From Andreprevotia chitinilytica DSM 18519 (GTDB taxonomy: Bacteria; Pseudomonadota; Gammaproteobacteria; Burkholderiales; Chitinibacteraceae), in assembly GCF_000711875.1 (NCBI RefSeq), contig NZ_JONM01000006.1:203180-267179 (forward strand): DNA of 64,000 nucleotides, read 5' to 3'. Positions 54,390 through 63,506 of this stretch are shown piece after piece. Position 1 is the first letter of the stretch; every line of letters starts with the position of its first letter. The notes beneath the pieces were generated by a model that was given only the letters and a program-made list of their open reading frames with translations, did no database searches and was not told the origin of the DNA. Position numbers and translations under genes: made by a program.

Positions 54390-55220
54390 TCAAAACTCCA
54401 ACTCACCCGTCCCGATCTTCCACATCCGCCCACCCACCGCGATCCGGCGGCGTACATCGACGGACACATGCATCACCGATAGGCGGGTGTGCACGCGCTG
54501 GATCGAAATACCCTGTTCGACCTTGAACGAGAACGGCGCGACGCTACCGGTGGCCAGTCGCCAGCCGGCGATATTCGCGGCGGAGTCGGCTGCGCCGAAC
54601 TCCTCATACACATTCAACTGATCCGAACTGAAACTGCGCAGCGTGACCACATCCCCTTCCTGATGCCACAAGGCCAGCTGCGGGATGTGGCGGCCGTTAT
54701 CGGCCAATTGTGCCAGCACTTCCGGCTTGGGGCGGGCCTTCAAGACCGCGTGCTGGTTGCGCAATGGCACCATCAATTGATCCAGCCCGGTATCGACAAA
54801 CAGGTTTTGCCCGGTCAGATCGCCAAATTCGATCCAGAGCGCATTGGTCAACCCTTCGACCGGCAGTACAACCAGGCGGCTTTTGGGGGCTTCGGCGTAG
54901 AACCACCAGATGCCGTTTTCCTGCCAGGTCGTGATCGGGCCGTGGCCGAAATCGACCGCGTGGGTGAGCCGATCCTCCAGCGCTGCCGCGATGGCGATTG
55001 CGCCGTGGCCGGAAGTGGGCAGCGGATATTGCGCGGTAAAGGCGCGGGCGCGGCCAGTGCCCGGTTCGATGAAGACGGTTTCCGGCGCATTGAGCTGGAA
55101 TGCGATCGCATGCAGCGTGGCATCGTCAGGAAATGCCTCGCATTCGACCACGGCGACGGCCGCGCCGGCTTGCCGACGCTCGGCAAATCCATTCATCAAG
55201 TGGAAACGGTAACAGGCCAT
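54390..55220 (-). CDS. PhzF-family isomerase-like protein
   Basis: The 276-residue protein belongs to the PhzF/diaminopimelate-epimerase-fold family. Family-like elements are the early Glu-containing NAPETVFIEPG, the TSGHGAIAIAAAL strand-helix, and a C-terminal RSFSSDQLNVYEEFGAADSAANIAGWRL. PhzF enzymes isomerise a dihydroanthranilate in phenazine synthesis, but most homologues have other or unknown roles, and no phenazine genes are near. ATG 55220 gives a family-like start (MACYRFHLMNGFAERR). Confidence 0.82.
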   Translation of the reverse strand: MACYRFHLMNGFAERRQAGAAVAVVECEAFPDDATLHAIAFQLNAPETVFIEPGTGRARAFTAQYPLPTSGHGAIAIAAALEDRLTHAVDFGHGPITTWQENGIWWFYAEAPKSRLVVLPVEGLTNALWIEFGDLTGQNLFVDTGLDQLMVPLRNQHAVLKARPKPEVLAQLADNGRHIPQLALWHQEGDVVTLRSFSSDQLNVYEEFGAADSAANIAGWRLATGSVAPFSFKVEQGISIQRVHTRLSVMHVSVDVRRRIAVGGRMWKIGTGELEF

Positions 55221-55364
55221 ACGGGAATTCCCCAGCACGAGCGCCCCGGCAGGGGCAGGTTCTTGCTAGAATAGCGTCGTTTTGCGCCGTGGGAACCCGC
55301 TATTTCATTTGAAACGCGGCTTTTCCCATACCGACTCCGACTTACGTTCCTGATAGCTGCCGCC

Positions 55365-58136
55365 ATGCCCCAACACGAACCCCGACTCGACCAGGTGTCT
55401 GAGAAAGATCTGCCGCTCGCGCGTGATCTCGACCTCCTTGCCCGCTTGCTCGCCGATACCATTCGCGAACAAACCGGCGCTAGCACAGCCGACCAGATCG
55501 ATGCGATTCGGGATTTGGCAATCCGCTTCGTTGAAGGCACCGATGCCAGCGCCGGCGCACAGCTGGCCAAGTCGCTGTCCACGCTGGATCTGCCGCATGC
55601 CGTCGCGCTGGTGCGGGCATTCAGCTATTTCTCGCATCTATCCAATATTGCGGAAGATCTGCACCGCAACCGTCGTCGTCGTGCCTATCAGCTCAAAGGG
55701 TCTGAAGCGCAGCGCGGCAGCATTGCCGATGTGATCGGCCGCTTGACCGAGCGCGAAGTCAAACCGACGGAAATTCTCAACCTCTTGTCCGATACCCTGG
55801 TTGCCCCGGTGCTGACCGCGCACCCGACCGAGGTCAAGCGCAAGACCATCCTCGACTGTCACCGTGCCGTGGCTGCGTTGCTGACCGAGCGTGATCGCCT
55901 GCCGATGACGCCGGATGAGTTGCGCGCCAATCAGGAAGCGCTGGAGCGCGTGCTGCTCACCCTGTGGCAAACGCGCGAGATCCGCACCTTCAAACTGACG
56001 GTGCAGGACGAAATCGAAAACGGCTCGGCCTATTTCCGCAATACCTTCCTGCACGTGCTGCCCCGTCTCTACCTGGAACTGGAAGACAAGCTGGCGGCGC
56101 TATCCGGCAAGGAAGTGCAACTGCCCAATTTCATGCATGTCGGTAGCTGGATCGGCGGTGACCGTGACGGCAATCCGTTCGTGACCGGTGATGTGCTGCG
56201 TTACGCGGTGTCGCGTCAATCCGGCGTAGCGCTCGACTATTACTATCAGCAATGCCAGAAGCTCGAAAACGAGCTGTCGATGTCGGCGCGTATCGTGCAG
56301 GTCGATCAGGCGCTGCAGCAGTTGGCAGATCAATTCAGCGATGAAGGCTCGAAGAAGGGCGAAGAGCCCTACCGCATGGCGGTGTCGCACATCCGTGCGC
56401 GTATTTTTGCGACCGCTTCGCATATCGGCACCTTCCATCATGCCCTGCACGACGTGGCCCGTGCTGATGCTTATCAGAACGCGCAGGAACTGGCGGCCGA
56501 TCTGGCGCTGATCGCCAATTCGCTCAAGGCGCACGGCGCTGGCAAGCTGGCTGGTGGCCGTCTGCGTCGTTTGCAGCGTGCGGTGAGCGTGTTCGGTTTC
56601 CATCTCGCGCCGATCGATATGCGCCAGAACTCCGGCATTCACGACAAGGTGATCGCCGAGCTGTTCGAAAAAGCCGGCCTGGAAGACTATCTGAAGCTGG
56701 ACGAAGCCAGCCGCCGCGTGGTGCTGCTGCGCGAGCTGGCCAGCCCGCGTCCGCTGATCTGCCCATACGTTGAATACAGCGAACTGGTCCAGAAAGAACT
56801 CGACATCTACCGTGCCGCCGAAGAAATGCAATCGCGCTACGGCGAAGCAGTGCTGCCGAACTACATCATCTCCAACTGCGAATCGGTGTCCGACATCCTC
56901 GAAGTCGCGGTGCTGATGAATGAAGTGGGTGTGATCCAGCTGGCCCCGGTGGTGGTCGCCAAGATCAACGTCATCCCGCTGTTCGAGACGATTCCCGACT
57001 TGCGCGGCGCCAGCAAGATCATGTCCGAGCTGTTCGCCATTCCGCAGTGGCGCCAGATCGTCGGCGGTCGCGGCAATGTGCAGGAAGTAATGCTCGGCTA
57101 TTCCGACTCCAACAAGGATGGCGGCTACCTCACCTCCAACTGGGAGCTGTACAAGGCTGAACAGGACTTGGTGAAGGTGTTCGATGCCAACGGCATCAAG
57201 ATGCGCCTGTTCCACGGTCGTGGCGGCACGGTCGGCCGCGGTGGTGGCCCGGCTTATGATGCTGTGCTGGCGCAGCCAGCTGGTTCCGTGAACGGCCAGA
57301 TCCGTGTGACCGAGCAGGGCGAAGTCATTGCCGCCAAGTTCTCTGACCGCGAAGTGGGTCACCGCAATCTGGAAATCCTGCTGGCCGCCACACTTGAGGC
57401 GAGCCTGCCGGGCAATGCAGCGGTTGCCGTCGACGATGCGGCACACCACGCCTTGGTCGAGCGCCTGTCGTCGTGCGCTTATCGGGCCTATCGCGATCTC
57501 GTGTACGCCACGCCGGATTTCGTTACCTACTTCCGCGAAGCAACGCCGATCGGCGAAATCCCCAGCCTGAACATCGGCTCGCGCCCGGCGGCGCGCAAGG
57601 CCACCAACAGCATCGCTGATCTGCGCGCGATTCCCTGGGTGTTCTCATGGTCGCAATGCCGTTTGATGTTGCCGGGCTGGTATGGCTTCGGTACGGCCGT
57701 GGCTGAATATCTGGCGGAAGCAGGCGATGAAGGTCTGGCCACGCTGCGCCAGCTCTACCGCGACTGGCCGTTCTTCAAGGGCACGATGTCGAATATGGAG
57801 ATGGTGTTGGCAAAGTCCGATATCGCCATCGCTGCGCGCTATACCGAGCTGGTGCAGGATCAGGATCTGGCCAAGCGTATCTTTGGTCGCATTAAGGCCG
57901 AGTGGCATCGTTCGGTCGATGCCGTACTGGCGATTACCGAGCACTCGGCCTTGCTGGGCGACAACCCGACGCTGGCCCGCAGCCTGGATAACCGCCTGCC
58001 GTATCTCGATCCGCTCAACCACTTGCAGGTTGAATTGCTCAAGCGCATGCGCGCCGGTGATGACAGCGAAGATGTGGCGCACGCGGTGCACCTGACCATC
58101 AACGGGATTGCAGCCGGTTTGCGTAATTCCGGCTAA
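55365..58136 (+). CDS. ppc: Phosphoenolpyruvate carboxylase
   Basis: The 923-residue enzyme adds bicarbonate to phosphoenolpyruvate to refill oxaloacetate. Catalytic elements include His153 (TAHPTEVKRKTI), GSWIGGDRDGNPFVTG, MLGYSDSNKDGGYLTSNW, FHGRGGTVGRGGGP, and the C-terminal RNSG (RNTG in E. coli). Length is slightly above E. coli (883) because of an insert near residue 325 (DEGSKKGEE). It is monocistronic and starts 144 bases from the divergent phzF-like gene. Confidence 0.97.
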   Translation: MPQHEPRLDQVSEKDLPLARDLDLLARLLADTIREQTGASTADQIDAIRDLAIRFVEGTDASAGAQLAKSLSTLDLPHAVALVRAFSYFSHLSNIAEDLHRNRRRRAYQLKGSEAQRGSIADVIGRLTEREVKPTEILNLLSDTLVAPVLTAHPTEVKRKTILDCHRAVAALLTERDRLPMTPDELRANQEALERVLLTLWQTREIRTFKLTVQDEIENGSAYFRNTFLHVLPRLYLELEDKLAALSGKEVQLPNFMHVGSWIGGDRDGNPFVTGDVLRYAVSRQSGVALDYYYQQCQKLENELSMSARIVQVDQALQQLADQFSDEGSKKGEEPYRMAVSHIRARIFATASHIGTFHHALHDVARADAYQNAQELAADLALIANSLKAHGAGKLAGGRLRRLQRAVSVFGFHLAPIDMRQNSGIHDKVIAELFEKAGLEDYLKLDEASRRVVLLRELASPRPLICPYVEYSELVQKELDIYRAAEEMQSRYGEAVLPNYIISNCESVSDILEVAVLMNEVGVIQLAPVVVAKINVIPLFETIPDLRGASKIMSELFAIPQWRQIVGGRGNVQEVMLGYSDSNKDGGYLTSNWELYKAEQDLVKVFDANGIKMRLFHGRGGTVGRGGGPAYDAVLAQPAGSVNGQIRVTEQGEVIAAKFSDREVGHRNLEILLAATLEASLPGNAAVAVDDAAHHALVERLSSCAYRAYRDLVYATPDFVTYFREATPIGEIPSLNIGSRPAARKATNSIADLRAIPWVFSWSQCRLMLPGWYGFGTAVAEYLAEAGDEGLATLRQLYRDWPFFKGTMSNMEMVLAKSDIAIAARYTELVQDQDLAKRIFGRIKAEWHRSVDAVLAITEHSALLGDNPTLARSLDNRLPYLDPLNHLQVELLKRMRAGDDSEDVAHAVHLTINGIAAGLRNSG

Positions 58137-58164
58137 GCATTCGCCGCACCCGAACAACGCCGCC

Positions 58165-58665
58165 ATGAGCCGAACCTTATCTAATAATGTGTTCGGTTCC
58201 TTGGCGGCGTTTGTCTTTGTCTGCGCCATCCCCGCTGCGCATGCCGCTTCATCCAAGAAAGTCCCCACCCATTTCGCCGATAAGGTCGAAGCCGCGCTGA
58301 CTTGCCGTTCCGAATGGTCGACCGAGTTCTGGCGTGATTACTTCCGTACTTATCTCGGCCAGCCGCTACGCACCTGGGGCGAGGCCGAATGGTTCGACTC
58401 CCAACATGCCGAGTTGGGTGGCAACGCCAGCACCGAAGTGTTCGTGAACGTGAAGACCTCCGGTGCGCTGATGGTTGGCGCGTTGATTCCCGATCAGGTC
58501 GAGACGGTCAGAAAGAACATCGAAACCCGCTTGGGTTTCGTCTTTGTGCCGCTCGCTGGCCCCTATCCCCGCTATCTCTCCAAGTCCGGCAGCGTGCTGG
58601 TCGGGCTCTCCAATGCGCAGACCAAGTGGTACTGCGCCCGCTGGAATCTCGGCAACCGTCCCTGA
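58165..58665 (+). CDS. Small exported protein, unknown function
   Basis: The 166-residue protein has a Sec signal peptide (about 1-28, IPAAHAAS). The mature part has two Cys (TCRSEWSTEFW; KWYCARWN), many aromatic residues, and no recognised domain. It may form one disulfide in the periplasm. It is 28 bases after ppc, without an obvious Shine-Dalgarno site. I could not assign a function. Confidence 0.65.
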   Translation: MSRTLSNNVFGSLAAFVFVCAIPAAHAASSKKVPTHFADKVEAALTCRSEWSTEFWRDYFRTYLGQPLRTWGEAEWFDSQHAELGGNASTEVFVNVKTSGALMVGALIPDQVETVRKNIETRLGFVFVPLAGPYPRYLSKSGSVLVGLSNAQTKWYCARWNLGNRP

Positions 58666-59392
58666 CCCGGTGATTGAACGCGCTGCACGCCGGGCCCGAT
58701 TGCTCGCTTGCCATCGCTTCGCCTGTCGTCCTCAAACCACCCGGCATCAGACCTGTTGCGATGGATATTCCATTCGCATACAGGATTACACTGATACCAG
58801 CTGAACGGTCATATCGTCAGGTTTCAATCTCGCGAGAACGGAAATCTTATCGTCATGCCATCGCAACATCATTACTGATTTGAAATGTTGTTTGTATGTT
58901 TTTAGTAAGTTTTGTTGTGTTGGTGAATTGTGACAATGAAGACTTCCTACAAAAAAACCGGCAAAAAACGAAAAAATTTATGTAGTAAATTTTCAAAAAA
59001 TTACATCAATTACACAAATCTACATACAACAGCGTTGCGTTATATTGCGCTGCAGCATGGTGCATATACCCATTTAACCCGCATTTTTATTGAAAAATTT
59101 GGCGTTTTGTTGTGGTGCGTCAAGTCCGTTTTGGGGCGTTTACGTAGTTTTGCGACTTGGTTCCGACTACCGAATGCGTTTGCCGATAAACGGTAGTGCC
59201 GCAGAGCCTTGACACAACATTGGTGCATGCGCAGTAATGGGGTCCATCGCAGGCATGAACGTGTTTGCGGATGACCCGGTAGCCGAAAAAAACAAAAATA
59301 CTTACCCGATATTGACGGAGTAGGGTTTTCGGTAAATACCAGTGGATGCGCGTGAATAACGCCAATACAAAGAGGATGGAGACCCCCTTTCT
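58666..59392. other. AT-rich intergenic region upstream of GH18 chitinase
   Basis: This 727-base region has no convincing gene. Bases about 58860-59110 are only about 30% GC (two 60-base lines count 19 and 17 G/C), against roughly 60% in the flanks. It includes an imperfect repeat near 58979-59005 (ATGTAGTAAATTTT / AAAATTACAT). A basic 82-90 residue open frame at 58930-59196 is not supported by homology. CCGAAAA / TTTTCGG arms at about 59283-59330 could form a leader hairpin before the chitinase. It is a likely regulatory zone and a plausible H-NS target. Confidence 0.55.
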
Positions 59393-61420
59393 ATGTCGTA
59401 CTCGACCCGTTTTGCGCTCGCTGCAATTCCTGCTGCACTGATCGCTGCGCATGCATATGCCGCTTATCCGGCATGGCAAGCTGATGTGTACTACACCGCC
59501 GGCACCATCGTGTCCTATCAGGGCCACGACTATAAGGCCACGGTTAACCAGACCGACTACACCAGCGCCGGCTGGAACCCGACCGTAGCCAGCCTGTGGA
59601 CCGATCTGGGCGCGAGCGCTGGTGGCGCCACGCCGACGCCGGCCCCGACTGCAACGCCGGTGCCGACACCGGTTGCCACACCGAAACCGACCGCTACCCC
59701 GGCCCCGACCACTGCACCGACTGCTACTCCTGTTCCGACGGCCACGCCGACCGCAACACCGGCTCCGTCGTCCTGCTATGCCGCTTGGGATTCGACCAAG
59801 GCTAACTACAACCAAGGCGACAAGGTCACCCTGAATGGCGTTAACTACGTCGCCAACTGGTGGACCAACGCCAACCCGTCGACCAACAGCGGCCCGGCCG
59901 GCTCCGGCAAGGATTGGACTGTTCTGGGTAACTGCGCTGGCGGCACCCCGACTGCGACTCCGGCTCCGACCGCGACCCCGGTTCCGACTGCCACGCCAGC
60001 GCCGACCGCTACGCCGAAGCCGACAGCAACACCGGTTCCGACCGCTACGCCTGTCCCGACGGCTACGCCGATCCCGACCGCAACGCCGGTTCCGGTCGCC
60101 ACTCCGACGCCGTCGCCGACTTCCGGCAAGATCGTCGGTTCCTACTTCGCGCAGTGGGGCGTTTACGGCCGTGGCTTCGAAGTTGCTGACTTCGTGACCA
60201 ATGGTTCCGCCGCCAAGATGACCTTCGTCAACTACGCGTTCGCCAACGTCTTCCAGAAGAACGGCGGCTACGAGTGCGACAACGGCTTCGATAAGCTCGA
60301 ACCGGGCGCAACCGATGCCAACGCCGCTGGTGCTGGTACCGGTAATGATGCATGGGCTGACTACGGCCGTACCCCGGCGCGTCGCGTTGACCCGAGCGAC
60401 ACCATCCAGTGGAGCGATCCGCTGGCTGGTAGCTTCCGCGAGTTCAAGGATCTGAAGGTCAAGTACCCGAACCTGAAGACGATGATCTCCATCGGTGGCT
60501 GGACCTGGTCCAAGTGGTTCTCGGCCGCTTCCGCATCCGACGCGCTGCGCAAGCAACTGGTGTCTTCCTGCATCAACTTGTACATCAAGGGCAACCTGCC
60601 GGTGTACAGCGGTCGCGGTGGTGCCGGTGCAGCAGCCAACGTGTTTGACGGTATCGATATCGATTGGGAATTCCCGGGCGTTATCGGCCAGCCGTACAAC
60701 ACGGTCAACGCTGCCGACAAGCAGAACTACACCCTGCTGATGAAGGAATTCCGTACGCAACTGGATGCACTGGGCGCGACGACTGGCAAGCATTACTACC
60801 TCTCGGTGGCGATCGGTTCCGGCAAGGACAAGATCGACATGACCGAGCCGGGTAATTACTCCCAGTACCTCGACTGGATCAACCTGATGTCGTACGACTT
60901 CAACGGTGGCTGGAACGCAACGGGTCCGACCGACTTCCAATCGAACCTGTACGGCGATACTGCCAGCCCGTACTACCTCGATCCGAAGACCGGCAAGCCG
61001 GGCATCCAATCGACGTACAACATCGATAGCGCTGTGAACAACCTGATCGCAGGTGGTGCACCGGCCAGCAAGATCGTCGTCGGTATCCCGTTCTACGGTC
61101 GCGGTTGGACTGGTGTGACGAATGCCAACAACGGTCTGTACCAGACAGCAACGGCTCCGGCGCATGGCACCTACGAAGCGGGCATCGAAGACTACAAGGT
61201 TCTGAAGTCGGCAGCGGGTACCGAGTACCTCAGCAGCGTGACCAAGCAATCCTGGAAGTTCGACGGCACCAACTTCTGGTCCTACGACACCCCGGCCGTG
61301 ATCCAGACCAAGCTGGACTACGTGAAGTCGAAGAGCCTGGGCGGTGTGTTCAGCTGGTCGCTCGATGGTGACGACAGCACCGCTACGCTGATGAACGCAA
61401 TGGGCAAGATTAACCAGTAA
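59393..61420 (+). CDS. Secreted GH18 chitinase with two CBM5/12 domains
   Basis: The 675-residue protein has a signal peptide (1-23, AHAYA), a first CBM5/12 (about 24-73, YPAWQADVYYTAGTIV), a Thr-Pro linker (80-123), a second CBM of a related type (about 126-182, CYAAWDSTKANYNQGDKVTLNG), a longer Thr-Pro linker (186-243) and a GH18 domain (about 245-675). The catalytic motif is FDGIDIDWEFPG with Asp422, Asp424 and general acid Glu426. The SIGGW strand, the MSYDFNG tyrosine and the GVFSWSLDGDD tryptophan strand fit a ChiA-type GH18 with an insertion subdomain. It should degrade crystalline chitin outside the cell. Its modules match those of the partial gene at 63507. Confidence 0.95.
   Translation: MSYSTRFALAAIPAALIAAHAYAAYPAWQADVYYTAGTIVSYQGHDYKATVNQTDYTSAGWNPTVASLWTDLGASAGGATPTPAPTATPVPTPVATPKPTATPAPTTAPTATPVPTATPTATPAPSSCYAAWDSTKANYNQGDKVTLNGVNYVANWWTNANPSTNSGPAGSGKDWTVLGNCAGGTPTATPAPTATPVPTATPAPTATPKPTATPVPTATPVPTATPIPTATPVPVATPTPSPTSGKIVGSYFAQWGVYGRGFEVADFVTNGSAAKMTFVNYAFANVFQKNGGYECDNGFDKLEPGATDANAAGAGTGNDAWADYGRTPARRVDPSDTIQWSDPLAGSFREFKDLKVKYPNLKTMISIGGWTWSKWFSAASASDALRKQLVSSCINLYIKGNLPVYSGRGGAGAAANVFDGIDIDWEFPGVIGQPYNTVNAADKQNYTLLMKEFRTQLDALGATTGKHYYLSVAIGSGKDKIDMTEPGNYSQYLDWINLMSYDFNGGWNATGPTDFQSNLYGDTASPYYLDPKTGKPGIQSTYNIDSAVNNLIAGGAPASKIVVGIPFYGRGWTGVTNANNGLYQTATAPAHGTYEAGIEDYKVLKSAAGTEYLSSVTKQSWKFDGTNFWSYDTPAVIQTKLDYVKSKSLGGVFSWSLDGDDSTATLMNAMGKINQ
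59946..60119 (+). repeat. Thr-Pro linker repeat inside the chitinase gene
   Basis: Short in-frame units of about 18 bases encoding ATPVPT / ATPAPT-type hexapeptides (ACNCCG-type codons) are repeated many times. A shorter tract is at about 59630-59766, and a related one lies in the next gene (63740-63880). These are extended flexible linkers between modules; the DNA is prone to repeat-number change. Confidence 0.8.
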
Positions 61421-61480
61421 TACGGTTAAGCAAGAACTAAGTAGGGAACCAAGCAGAAACCATAAAGCAATAAATGTTGA

Positions 61481-61508
61481 GCCCTCCTGGAAACAGGAGG
61501 GCTTTTTT
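61481..61508 (+). terminator. Rho-independent terminator after chitinase
   Basis: A 9-bp stem GCCCTCCTG/CAGGAGGGC with a GAAA tetraloop is followed by TTTTTT, about 60 bases after the stop codon. Confidence 0.92.
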
Positions 61509-61745
61509 CTTTGTTGTGGAATCTGGCGATTGAATCGGCATTGATTCGCTAACGAATGCCCATTGCAAAAGAGCGCCAATGCAGTAATTCACGCCGGCGT
61601 GTCGAGTACGCGACTAGATGAACGTCAGGAAGGGGATTGCGGCAGGCCGAAAAACTTCATCCGGCATGATGCCGGATGCGTTTAAAACAGCAGGGTGCTG
61701 TTTGAATAAATGGCCATTCCTGGGCTATTGCCGGATTGATCGAAA

Positions 61746-62621
61746 TCAATCGCTCTGTTTTGAATGGCGTTGGCGCAAGACGGTGCTGGGGAGAATGCTG
61801 AAATGCTGGGTAAAGCGGCGCGAAAAACTGGCGATTTCCTCATAACCAATTGCAGCGGCGACTTCGCCCACACTGCCTACACCGGATTGCAACATTTCCA
61901 TTGCGCGATTCATGCGGTGAGAAAGCAGCATTTGCTGTGGCGATATGCCTAAATGCCGCACGCAAAGGCGTTGAAAGTGCGCCACGCTGACCCCGAATTC
62001 CGCTGCCAATGCATCAACCCGCCAAGGCCGGGCCGGATAAAGCAATACTGGTGCGAACAATCGCTGCAAGCGTAATGTGATATCACCGCTTTGCGGCCCG
62101 GTTTCAATTTCCCGCTCGAACAATTGCATGGCCAGCGTAAGTGCGGACGTGGCGAGCGACTGATCAGATTCAGACAACCACGCCTCTTCACACAGGGTCG
62201 CCACCGCCGGGTACAAGCTATCCGGATTGCGTGCCGGCCGGATTCGCGGCTGCTCGCTGCCCAATGCCGCCCAGCGCGGGCAGTCATTCAGCAGGAACCA
62301 CACCAGGCGCCAGCTGGGTCCGGTCAGCCGGAAACCATTGCGCCCACCTGCCGGCAGAACGGCGACATGCCTTGCAGGCAAGGCGTGGCTTACATCGCCA
62401 TCGGTAATCTCCCCACCATCATCCAGCGCAAACAGCACCACATGGAACGGTGCGCCCTCGCGTTCGACATGAAAATAATCGCGCGCTTCGGTCACGCCGG
62501 CCAGCAGCACGTCATAGTCGTTGAGTGCCCGCAGATACGGTTTATAGAAAACGCGTGCGCCGACACTGCGCTGAACCGTCGCTGGCGAAACGGTGAAGTG
62601 CTCGTGGAAGATTGGTGTCAT
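61746..62621 (-). CDS. AraC-family transcriptional regulator
   Basis: The 291-residue protein has an N-terminal cupin-like sensor (about 10-150, HVAVLPAGGRNGFRL) and two helix-turn-helix units at the C-terminus (about 190-285, VDALAAEFGVSVAHFQRLCVRHLGISPQQMLLSHRMNRAMEML and IGYEEIASFSRRFTQHF). It lies between two chitinase genes, so control of chitin or sugar genes is possible but not shown. No clear Shine-Dalgarno site is upstream. Confidence 0.88.
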   Translation of the reverse strand: MTPIFHEHFTVSPATVQRSVGARVFYKPYLRALNDYDVLLAGVTEARDYFHVEREGAPFHVVLFALDDGGEITDGDVSHALPARHVAVLPAGGRNGFRLTGPSWRLVWFLLNDCPRWAALGSEQPRIRPARNPDSLYPAVATLCEEAWLSESDQSLATSALTLAMQLFEREIETGPQSGDITLRLQRLFAPVLLYPARPWRVDALAAEFGVSVAHFQRLCVRHLGISPQQMLLSHRMNRAMEMLQSGVGSVGEVAAAIGYEEIASFSRRFTQHFSILPSTVLRQRHSKQSD

Positions 62622-62791
62622 GGCGCGATTCGGACAAATGTGAAATCATATTCAGACATTCAAAGTCCCTCTGCAAGCGGGTATTGTGGGCCCGTCGGTC
62701 AATGCCCTGCGTGCGAGCGCGGTGTTGCGACAAGAAGTGGTGAGTCGGCGGTTTCCGTTGGTTGACACTTCATATCTCTTCTAAACTTGAT

Positions 62792-62821
62792 GGCCAAGGT
62801 TTTTACCTTGGCCTTTTTTTT
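62792..62821 (+). terminator. Orphan rho-independent terminator
   Basis: GGCCAAGG and CCTTGGCC form an 8-bp stem around TTTTTA and are followed by eight Ts on the plus strand. No plus-strand gene ends nearby; the AraC gene starts at 62621 on the other strand. It may end a small RNA or a short regulatory transcript. Confidence 0.75.
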
Positions 62822-63426
62822 ATCATTCGCCAGCAGCGCCTTGCGTAAACCTTCGCAACATATCTGAAATCCGTCTTTCTTCCAAATTGCGCCTTGCCGT
62901 TCTTTCTGCCGAAGAGCGCTTCTGACCCCGCTTCCAGACTGATTTGTTCTTATCGATCCCGGATTGGGAAAATTAGAATTTACTCAATCAAATCAATGAT
63001 CGATTGCCGATAATCGGTTTTGACATTTGTGCTGGAACAGTTGCAATATCCTGATCAGGCCGACTCGCGCCATGTGCTGCGTCAATTGCGGCGTACTGCT
63101 AAGTGTGCTGGTAATCGGGAAATAAGATGCGGGAATTAAACCCGTGCTACAGCTAAGCATGCTGATGATTTCCCTTGGCCTGATATGAGGAAGCACTGCA
63201 ATGGATTGAATTTGCTGCATTGCACGAGCGGTTTGCGTGAGCAAATGCCGTATCGGGCGATGTTCAAATCTCCTGTGTCAAGTGGGGCCAGCCATTGGAG
63301 CCCGTCATTGGATCGCCATTGGAGTTCTTTGCAGCCGCTTTCTGGATTTGTGAAATACCGATTGCAACGGCGTTGAATGGGTCGGCGAGCCGGGTGTAGG
63401 GGAATTTACACCTTCTTGTGACTTGT

Positions 63427-63438
63427 GAAAGCGCTTTC
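63427..63438. promoter_or_regulatory. LacI-family-type operator GAAAGCGCTTTC
   Basis: A perfect 12-base palindrome with the central CG typical of LacI/GalR-family sites (TGAAAGCGCTTTC with the preceding T). It lies 69 bases before the chitinase-like start at 63507. No LacI-type gene is in the window. Confidence 0.6.
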
Positions 63439-63506
63439 TTGCGTCGGGTTTCGCGGACCGGGCTAACCGGTCCCATCAAATAACAATGGATGGAGACAGA
63501 GATCTT

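Larger units (their letters stand above)
62622..63506. other. 885-bp intergenic region with regulatory elements
   Basis: No protein gene is supported. The region contains an orphan terminator (62792-62821), the 17-base sequence CTGAAATCCGTCTTTCT (62864-62880) shared with the upstream region of the other chitinase, an AT-richer tract (about 62950-63050), inverted repeats GGTGTA/TACACC (63393-63412) and GGACCGG/CCGGTCC (63455-63473), and a LacI-type palindrome (63427-63438). It probably holds the promoter and control sites of the gene at 63507. Confidence 0.6.

Noticed and set aside
56100..57449. 449-codon frame antisense to ppc
   Set aside because: Shadow of the strong PEP carboxylase coding sequence.
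58930..59196. 88-codon basic open frame in the AT-rich tract
   Set aside because: No homology that I recognise; in AT-rich DNA short Lys/Asn-rich frames arise easily. Kept only as a note under the intergenic entry.
59946..60119. Possible CRISPR-like array from regular short repeats
   Set aside because: The repeats are in-frame Thr-Pro codons inside a protein gene, with no spacers and no cas genes.
59120..61579. 819-codon open frame antisense to the chitinase
   Set aside because: It is a shadow of the GC-rich, repeat-rich chitinase gene: no homology-like sequence, low-complexity Gly/Arg/Ser stretches opposite the Thr-Pro linkers, and it runs through the terminator.
62993..63244. 83-codon minus-strand frame upstream of the last gene
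   Set aside because: No domain and no clear ribosome site; composition does not look like its neighbours.
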